Of a stretch of 10,523 nt of DNA, positions 6,479 to 10,523 are shown piece after piece. A program made the translations under genes and the position numbers. The stretch's first letter is position 1. Each line of letters starts with the position of its first letter. This DNA is from Streptosporangiaceae bacterium (lineage in GTDB: Bacteria; Actinomycetota; Actinomycetes; Streptosporangiales; Streptosporangiaceae): the NCBI GenBank assembly GCA_030040475.1, contig JASHTQ010000601.1:1-10523 (forward strand). Direction: 5' to 3'. The notes below the pieces were generated by a model. That model saw only the letters and a program-made list of their open reading frames with translations, was not told the DNA's origin and did not search any database.

Positions 6479-6545
6479 GCTGGTTGCGTGGGGTGGCCCG
6501 AGGCATGCCCGGTGGATGTCTACGACACGCTGCTGCGTTGCGACT

Positions 6546-6935
6546 TCAGGTGAGGTGCAGGTCCTGGTCGGGCGGCAGGCGTCGTTCCAGGGCGGCAAGG
6601 CGGAGCTCTAGCTGGTCGACGCGGTGCCGGAGGATCTCAAGCTGGGCCTGATCGGCAAGGCGGCGTTCGGCGGAACGGCGCAGGCGAGGCGAGGCTTCGG
6701 CGCGGGCCGCCACGGGGGCCAGGGGCACCAGACGCTGCGGGCCGTGCGGGCCGTCGACGAGCCGGGACGGGATCTGGCCGGTCCGGTACCAGCTGCGCAG
6801 GGCGGCGCGGGAGACGCCGGTCTCCGCCGCCGCCCGTTCCAGCGGCACCCAGTCGGATCCTTCGAGGCTGGCGCTCAGCTCGAGCTCGAGTTCCCATTCG
6901 TCGAGCCTGTCTTCCCAGTCCACGACCATCTCCAT
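6546..6935 (-). CDS. MerR-like/excisionase-fold DNA-binding protein with C-terminal coiled coil
   Basis: A 129-residue protein: an acidic N-terminus (residues 5-25, many Glu/Asp/Trp), a winged helix-turn-helix at about 29-70 (WVPLERAAAETGVSRAALRSW, then the basic wing around RLVDGPHGPQRLVPL), and a leucine-heptad coiled coil at about 85-120, which suggests dimerisation. It lacks a metal-binding or drug-binding MerR C-terminal domain. ATG at 6935 has GTAGG eight bases upstream; Met3 (6929) is an alternative. It is divergent from the Clp-N protein gene with only 67 bases between starts, so it probably controls its neighbour and itself. A 10-bp palindrome CTATTAATAG lies 13 bases ahead of its start. 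Actinobacterial HspR is another MerR-family protein linked to Clp/heat-shock genes, but this protein lacks recognisable HspR features and the HAIR operator is absent. Confidence 0.72.
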   Translation of the reverse strand: MEMVVDWEDRLDEWELELELSASLEGSDWVPLERAAAETGVSRAALRSWYRTGQIPSRLVDGPHGPQRLVPLAPVAARAEASPRLRRSAERRLADQAQLEILRHRVDQLELRLAALERRLPPDQDLHLT

Positions 6936-6948
6936 TTGGTTGCCTACC

Positions 6949-6958
6949 CTATTAATAG
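6949..6958. promoter_or_regulatory. 10-bp palindrome CTATTAATAG in the shared promoter region
   Basis: A perfect palindrome in the 67-base divergent gap, in a locally AT-rich patch that contrasts with the flanking coding DNA. On the minus strand TATTAAT could also act as a -10 for the MerR-like gene. It lies 7 bases upstream of the TTGACA box of the Clp-N gene, so a protein bound here could affect both promoters. Confidence 0.4.
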
Positions 6959-6965
6959 CATGGTA

Positions 6966-7002
6966 TTGACAGGGTTAGAAGCAATCCTGCACGCTGATCG
7001 AC
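6966..7002 (+). promoter_or_regulatory. Candidate promoter of the Clp-N gene, leaderless
   Basis: A perfect -35 TTGACA (6966-6971), an 18-base spacer, and CACGCT (6990-6995) as a weak -10 ending 7 bases before the ATG at 7003. The transcript would begin at or next to the start codon, consistent with the lack of a Shine-Dalgarno sequence. This is the best sigma-70-type -35 in the window. The long spacer and poor -10 fit a promoter that needs an activator, as MerR-family proteins often provide. Confidence 0.5.
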
Positions 7003-8028
7003 ATGTTTGAGCGATTCACTAACCACGCACGGCACACCGTCGTCCTGGCCCAGGAAGAGGCCCGGCGGCTGCAGCACAACTACATCGGCACCGAGCACAT
7101 CCTGCTCGGGCTCATCGCCGAGACCGGCGGGGTGGCGGCGCGCGTCCTTGAGAGCTTCGGGATGTCGGTCGAGGGCACCCGGCAGGAGGTCACGGGCATC
7201 GTCGGGACCGGGAACGCGGCGGTCAGCGGGCACATCCCGTTTACGCCCCGGGCGAAGAAGATCCTCGAGCTCGCGCTTCGCGAGGCGCTGCAACTGCACC
7301 ACAACTACATCGGCACCGAGCACATCCTGCTCGGCCTGATCAGGGAGAACGACGGCGTCGGAGTCACCATCCTCAGGCAGCACGCTGACCCGGCGGCCGT
7401 CCGGACGGCGGTGCTTGACGTGCTGCCGACGCTGGGCATCGAGACCAGCCGGGGCAGGCGGTGGCTGCGGCGCCGCGCCGTGGCCGAGTTCGTAGCGGCC
7501 GGCGAGGCCGGCACGCAGACCGAGCAGACGGTGCTGAGCGCGACGCCGGCCGCGGACGCGACGCTCAGCGAGGCCGCCAGGCTGGCGGGCCCGCGGCCGG
7601 TCGGCTCACACCACCTGCTGCTCGCCGCGCTTGCCGATGCTGACTCCGCCGCGGCTCGTGCCCTGGCGGCACTTGGCGTCGACCTTGACCACGCCAGGGA
7701 GGCGCTGCGCGGCATGGATGTCACAGGGACCAGCGACGAACAGCCCGAAGAGGCGGGCCGCCGGCAGATGGTCATTCACGTGGCCGGTGATCGGCTCACG
7801 ATCGAGGCGGCCGATCCGGTGATCATCGCGGCTGGCCGCGCCGCGCTCGAGGCACTGGGCGACCAGGCCGAGCCAGCCGACACCATCCGCGGTGACCTGC
7901 CCGCCTGCGCCAGCCTCAGCGCGGTCTGGCAGGCGCTGCATGACAGCCTCGGCGTCATCCAGCGTCGTCCGGTGCCGCTCGGCGAGGGCTCAGGCGGCCC
8001 GGACAAGCCCGGGACCGAAGCTGCCTAG
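7003..8028 (+). CDS. Stand-alone Clp N-domain protein (ClpC2-like), no ATPase module
   Basis: A 341-residue protein opening with MFERFTNHARHTVVLAQEEA, very close to the N-domain of actinobacterial ClpC1. Repeat 1 spans about 2-66 and repeat 2 about 79-145, each containing HNYIGTEHILLGLI. A degenerate third Clp-N half appears at about 177-236 (LSEAARLAGPRPVGSHHLLLAALADAD). The C-terminal 85 residues (QMVIHVAGDRLTIEAADPV onward) match nothing I know. No Walker motif or AAA+ module follows, so it cannot unfold substrates. It keeps Phe2, Val13, His77 and Phe80, the residues I recall as forming the cyclomarin site of mycobacterial ClpC1. Mycobacterial ClpC2 is also a stand-alone Clp-N protein, reported to bind such antibiotics. 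Likely a ligand or substrate sponge, adaptor or sensor in the cytoplasm; role inferred. Control is probably by the divergent MerR-like gene. It ends facing the small membrane gene across a strong hairpin. Confidence 0.85.
   Translation: MFERFTNHARHTVVLAQEEARRLQHNYIGTEHILLGLIAETGGVAARVLESFGMSVEGTRQEVTGIVGTGNAAVSGHIPFTPRAKKILELALREALQLHHNYIGTEHILLGLIRENDGVGVTILRQHADPAAVRTAVLDVLPTLGIETSRGRRWLRRRAVAEFVAAGEAGTQTEQTVLSATPAADATLSEAARLAGPRPVGSHHLLLAALADADSAAARALAALGVDLDHAREALRGMDVTGTSDEQPEEAGRRQMVIHVAGDRLTIEAADPVIIAAGRAALEALGDQAEPADTIRGDLPACASLSAVWQALHDSLGVIQRRPVPLGEGSGGPDKPGTEAA
7075..7109 (+). repeat. 35-bp exact direct repeat, copy 1 (Clp-N repeat core)
   Basis: Bases 7075-7109 are identical to 7300-7334, 225 bp apart, and encode HNYIGTEHILLG in both Clp-N repeats. 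Identity at every synonymous position over 35 bp, beyond what protein conservation needs, suggests recent gene conversion between the repeats or shared codon bias. Confidence 0.8.
7300..7334 (+). repeat. 35-bp exact direct repeat, copy 2 (Clp-N repeat core)
   Basis: Second copy of the repeat at 7075-7109, in the same reading frame and encoding the same residues of the second Clp-N repeat. Confidence 0.8.
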
Positions 8029-8053
8029 CGGGGGCTGCAGGAAGCGGCCAACG

Positions 8054-8082
8054 GGCCGGCGCCCGCCGGGGCGGCGCCGGCC
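8054..8082. terminator. Strong GC hairpin between convergent genes
   Basis: GGCCGGCGCC (8054-8063) pairs perfectly with GGCGCCGGCC (8073-8082) across a 9-base loop. It begins 26 bases past the Clp-N stop and lies 47 bases past the end of the opposing membrane-protein gene. Only a short CTTT follows on the plus strand, so this would be a GC-rich, U-poor terminator, able to work in both directions. Confidence 0.55.
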
Positions 8083-8128
8083 GGAACTTTGGCGCGGTGG
8101 CCTGGCGGGAAATCACGCTGGCCGCCGG

Positions 8129-8554
8129 TCAGGAGGTGCTCGTTTGCTCTCGCTCGTCCCGCCAGATCTTCGGGCCGCCGGGGGTGGATTGCGGGATCTC
8201 GCCGCGCTCGGCCCTGGCCTGCCACTGCCTGCGCAGCCGGGTCAGTTCCGTGTTCCGCCGTGATCCGCTGAGGCCGCCGCGAACCGCCCGGCCGAGGGCC
8301 TGAAGGAACAGCCAGGTGAAGAACAGTGCGACCACGAGCAGGAACCACCTGCCCGCATCGTGCTCCACCGCGACACCCGCCCAGAAGAGGAACGCGCCGA
8401 AGGCGAGCGGCGCGGCGAGCACCGTATCGCCCAAGGCGCTGCCCGACGTGCCAGCGGCACGGCACTGGGCCTGCTCGGCGGTACAGCGGGCGAGGAACTC
8501 CTCCCAGGAGGTCGCCTCCTCCGGGCGCAGCAGCTCACGGTCGCGATGGGCCAT
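8129..8554 (-). CDS. Small two-helix membrane protein of unknown function
   Basis: The 141-residue product has a hydrophilic N-terminus containing RPEEATSWEEFLARCTAEQA (10-29), two membrane segments at about 43-62 and 68-90 separated by a short charged loop (VEHDAGR), and a basic C-terminal region (RRNTELTRLRRQWQARAERG) likely to lie in the cytoplasm. The helix-hairpin-basic-tail layout is seen in many unnamed actinobacterial proteins; I recognise no catalytic motif or named family. The ATG at 8554 has a good Shine-Dalgarno GGGAGAG four bases upstream, which sets the start although the frame remains open further upstream. A perfect 20-bp dyad lies 43 bases ahead. The gap of 115 bases from the upstream hydrolase gene, together with that dyad, suggests its own promoter. 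Confidence 0.7.
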   Translation of the reverse strand: MAHRDRELLRPEEATSWEEFLARCTAEQAQCRAAGTSGSALGDTVLAAPLAFGAFLFWAGVAVEHDAGRWFLLVVALFFTWLFLQALGRAVRGGLSGSRRNTELTRLRRQWQARAERGEIPQSTPGGPKIWRDEREQTSTS

Positions 8555-8596
8555 CGTCTCTCCCTTGTCGCCCTTGGCCGTCCCCTGGTCGGCATT

Positions 8597-8616
8597 ACGT
8601 GACGGAACCGTCACGT
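8597..8616. promoter_or_regulatory. Perfect 20-bp dyad, operator candidate for the two-helix membrane protein gene
   Basis: ACGTGACGGAACCGTCACGT has 9-bp perfect arms around AA. It lies 43 bases upstream of the start at 8554, between the hydrolase stop (8670) and that start, where a core promoter would be. Arm length and tight spacing are typical of TetR-family or similar dimeric repressor sites. No matching regulator is encoded next to it. As an RNA it could also fold, but the two-base loop makes a hairpin unlikely. Confidence 0.6.
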
Positions 8617-8669
8617 GGGATAACGGACGACGACGCCATGCGGGTTCGGCGGCAATCATTTCGCGTTGA

Positions 8670-9764
8670 TTACGGGGCGGCCGCGAGGAGGCGCTGGCCG
8701 CTCGGATCGCCCCCGGCCAGGCCGGCGAGGGGGATGGCGACGGGCGGGTCGCCGCGGACCTTGAGCACCGCCTGGCCCGCGGTGAGGTCGGCGACGAGCG
8801 TGCAGAGCGTCGTGGCCCGGCTCGCCGGGCCGGGATCGGCGCGAACGCCGTCCGGGAGCGGCGCGCCGGCGAGGATGCGCAGGAACCAGGGCGGATCGGG
8901 ATCGCCGACGGGTGGCAGAAGGGCATCCAGCGCCCGGCCGCGGGCCACGCTCGTGCCGCGGTCGGACGGCTCGGCGCCTGGGACGTACCGTCCGTGGTTG
9001 GTGTGCCAGAGCAGCCCGGACCCGGCATCCACGCAGGCGTGGCGCCCGGCGACGGCCTCGACGTTCACGATGCGTCCGGTCCGGTCCCCGATCGTGTAGG
9101 CGAAACCGCCCGCCGAGGGGTGCGTGCCCAGGTAGTCGGCCACCTGGTCGACGGTGCGCGCCGATCGCTGCAGCCCGCGGCCCACGAAGTGACGGCCCGC
9201 GCCGTCGCCCGGGACGGCGACCGGCAGGTGGTCGATGCTCCACACCAGCCCGTCGCCGGTCACGGTGAACGCGTTGGCCGGAAGGAAGCCGGGGTACCAG
9301 AAGGCGGTTACCGGCGGGCGGCCGTCGGGCACGAGCGTCAGCAGCGCGCACCGGCCGACGTCTTCCGGGCTGCCGTCCTCGTTGTGCGCGATGACCGACC
9401 GGTTCCCGCACCAGGCCAGGTCGCTGCAGCCGATGCCGCCCTCGACAAGGCCGAGGTCGCCGCGGAAGTTGACCAGCGCCAGATCGTCTACGGGTAGGTC
9501 CGCGCCCTCGGCGAAGGCGGCCAGCTCGGCCCACGCCTCGGCGGCGCGCTCTTCGCTGGCCCGCCGCACCGCGGTCAGGCGATCGCTTCCCGGCCGGCCC
9601 GCCACGTGCTGGCGCAGGCGGGGCAGCACGGGAAAGGCCTCGGCCAGGTCGGCCAGCTCGGGCCTGACGTGCTCGCCAAGCGCGCGGAAGGCCTCGAGCT
9701 CGGGGCCGGTCAGCACGATCCAGCGCAGGCTGCCCAGCCGGTGCTCGCTCAGTGAGACGCCCAT
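8670..9764 (-). CDS. C45/AAT-type Ntn-hydrolase (acyltransferase or amidohydrolase)
   Basis: A 364-residue protein of the family of acyl-CoA:6-aminopenicillanate acyltransferase (peptidase C45), whose members self-cleave to free an N-terminal Cys and then hydrolyse or transfer acyl-amide groups. Counting from this start, Gly112-Cys113 in GGIGCSDLAW is the expected cleavage site and nucleophile. NFRGDL lies just before it, HNEDG at about 127-131 is the usual Asn-containing strand, FAYTIGDRTGRIVNVEAV at about 221-238 and the HTNHG block at about 254-258 are further family signatures. No signal peptide is seen, so it is probably cytoplasmic. I chose ATG 9764; a GTG at 9800 would add a low-complexity DHDRDRDR segment, and neither has a strong ribosome site. 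It follows the E1 gene after about 110 bases on the same strand, possibly in one transcript. Substrate unknown. Confidence 0.8.
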   Translation of the reverse strand: MGVSLSEHRLGSLRWIVLTGPELEAFRALGEHVRPELADLAEAFPVLPRLRQHVAGRPGSDRLTAVRRASEERAAEAWAELAAFAEGADLPVDDLALVNFRGDLGLVEGGIGCSDLAWCGNRSVIAHNEDGSPEDVGRCALLTLVPDGRPPVTAFWYPGFLPANAFTVTGDGLVWSIDHLPVAVPGDGAGRHFVGRGLQRSARTVDQVADYLGTHPSAGGFAYTIGDRTGRIVNVEAVAGRHACVDAGSGLLWHTNHGRYVPGAEPSDRGTSVARGRALDALLPPVGDPDPPWFLRILAGAPLPDGVRADPGPASRATTLCTLVADLTAGQAVLKVRGDPPVAIPLAGLAGGDPSGQRLLAAAP

Positions 9765-9846
9765 CACAGCTCGGTCCCGGTCACGGTCATGGTCGGGCAC
9801 CTTCCGCGAGATTCCCCGCCTCCTACTTCATCATGGCGAGCCGTGC

Positions 9847-9871
9847 CGGAGCCAGCCGGGCTCCGCGGAGC
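9847..9871. terminator. Overlapping hairpins after the E1 gene
   Basis: CGGAGCC (9847-9853) pairs with GGCTCCG (9859-9865) across a 5-base loop, and the overlapping GCTCCGCGGAGC (9860-9871) is itself a perfect 12-bp palindrome. The structures begin 7 bases past the E1 stop on the minus strand and are mutually exclusive. No T-run follows, so they may cause partial termination or stabilise the E1 message ahead of the C45-type gene. Confidence 0.35.
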
Positions 9872-9877
9872 AGCGGG

Positions 9878-10523
9878 TCAGCCCGACGCCAGCAGGCGGA
9901 GGGCGGCGGCTTCGATGTCGGCCTCGCAGACCAGGACGTGGGCGGCCGCGTCGCCGAGCGGGACGAAGCTGTCGGCCGAGGTGATCCTGGCCACGGCGCC
10001 GCGGTATCCGGCGTCGGCCAGGGCCGCGATGACGCCCTCGGACACGCCGCCGGAGCGGCGCGTCTCGTCCACGACGAGCACCCGCCCGGTCGCCTCGGCC
10101 TCCGCGAGCAGCTGCTGCGTGGGCAGCGGGGACAGCCAGCGCAGGTCGAAGACCCGGACCCCGGTCCCCCGCGCGGCGAGGCCGCGTGCCACCCGCAGCG
10201 ACATGGGCAGGCCGTTGCCGAACGTGACGAGGGTGAGATCGGTCCCGTCGCCGTAACGGCGGCCCTGGCCGATGGCAACGTGGCGTTCGGCCCAGTGCTG
10301 CGGGGCGGCGTACGGGGACAGCCAGCCGCCGTCGCCCGGCTCGTGCAGATCGCGGGTGTGGTAGAGGGCGATCGGCTCCAGGAAGACGCTGACGGTGCCG
10401 TCGACCTGGGCGGCCGCCAGGCAGGTCCGCAGCATGGGGGCGGCGTCCTCGGCCCGGGCCGGGACCGCGACCACCAGACCAGGGATGTCGCGAAGCACGC
10501 CGACGGCGTTGTCGTTGTGGAAG
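9878..10523 (-). CDS. 2-oxoacid dehydrogenase E1, beta/transketolase C-terminal region (5' end outside window)
   Basis: The visible 214 residues are the C-terminal part. They start FHNDNAVGVLRDIPGLVVAV, a signature of the pyrimidine-binding part of E1 beta subunits, and continue with VFLEPIALYHTRDL. The transketolase C-terminal domain follows: LTLVTFGNGLPMSLRVARGL, VRVFDLRWLSPLP, VLVVDETRRSGGVSEGV, ITSADSFVPLGDAAAHVLVCEADI. These enzymes bind thiamine diphosphate at the alpha/beta interface, decarboxylate a 2-oxoacid (pyruvate, branched-chain or acetoin-type) and pass the acyl group to lipoyl-E2. Whether this is a separate beta subunit or the rear half of a fused alpha-beta E1 cannot be told because the front is missing. 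The substrate is not fixed by the visible residues. The TGA is at 9880-9878; the C45-type gene follows on the same strand. Confidence 0.85.
   Translation of the reverse strand, partial: FHNDNAVGVLRDIPGLVVAVPARAEDAAPMLRTCLAAAQVDGTVSVFLEPIALYHTRDLHEPGDGGWLSPYAAPQHWAERHVAIGQGRRYGDGTDLTLVTFGNGLPMSLRVARGLAARGTGVRVFDLRWLSPLPTQQLLAEAEATGRVLVVDETRRSGGVSEGVIAALADAGYRGAVARITSADSFVPLGDAAAHVLVCEADIEAAALRLLASG

Noticed and set aside
6936..7002. HspR/HAIR operator for the Clp-N gene
   Set aside because: No CTTGAGT-N7-ACTCAAG-like element is present, and the regulator does not show recognisable HspR features.
8656..9534. Minus-strand frame of 292 codons and several plus-strand frames across 8912-9984
   Set aside because: They are Arg/Pro/Gly-rich shadows of the C45-type gene, whose family motifs are in a single frame.

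Overview
The window is high-GC DNA with strongly G/C-biased third codon positions, leaderless-looking starts and gene families typical of a filamentous actinomycete (Actinomycetota). The genus cannot be fixed from the sequence. No rRNA, tRNA, CRISPR array or insertion sequence was recognised.

Layout: (1) 1-143 (+) is the 3' end of an S9-type serine peptidase. (2) 144-607 is a gene-free convergent gap with an 11-bp inverted repeat. (3) 608-3448 (-) is a 946-residue STAND protein: an N-terminal nucleotide-cyclase-like domain, an NB-ARC NTPase and six exact 40-residue TPR units. (4) 3449-3967 is a divergent gap with one operator-like element near each end. (5) 3968-4880 (+) is an overlapping pair of small four-helix membrane proteins; the first start codon sits one base after a perfect 19-bp palindrome. 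(6) 4835-5050 (-) is a start-less coding remnant. (7) 5130-6478 (+) holds two genes of unknown function. (8) 6546-8028 is a divergent pair: a MerR-like/excisionase-fold DNA-binding protein (-) and a stand-alone Clp N-domain protein resembling ClpC2 (+). (9) 8129-10523 (-) holds a small two-helix membrane protein, a C45/AAT-type Ntn-hydrolase and the C-terminal part of a 2-oxoacid dehydrogenase E1 (beta/transketolase-like) protein that runs off the window.

Two modules stand out. The cyclase-like/NB-ARC/TPR protein has the architecture of signal-sensing STAND proteins implicated in bacterial conflict, and its cyclase-like domain keeps both metal-binding aspartates and the Asn/Arg pair of class III cyclases. 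The MerR-like/Clp-N pair shares a 67-bp promoter region. The Clp-N protein has no ATPase module but keeps, at identical numbering, the four residues I recall as lining the cyclomarin pocket of mycobacterial ClpC1 (Phe2, Val13, His77, Phe80), which suggests a decoy or sensor for ClpC-targeting ligands. No single multi-gene system spans the window; it reads as several short independent transcription units, each with its own candidate operator.
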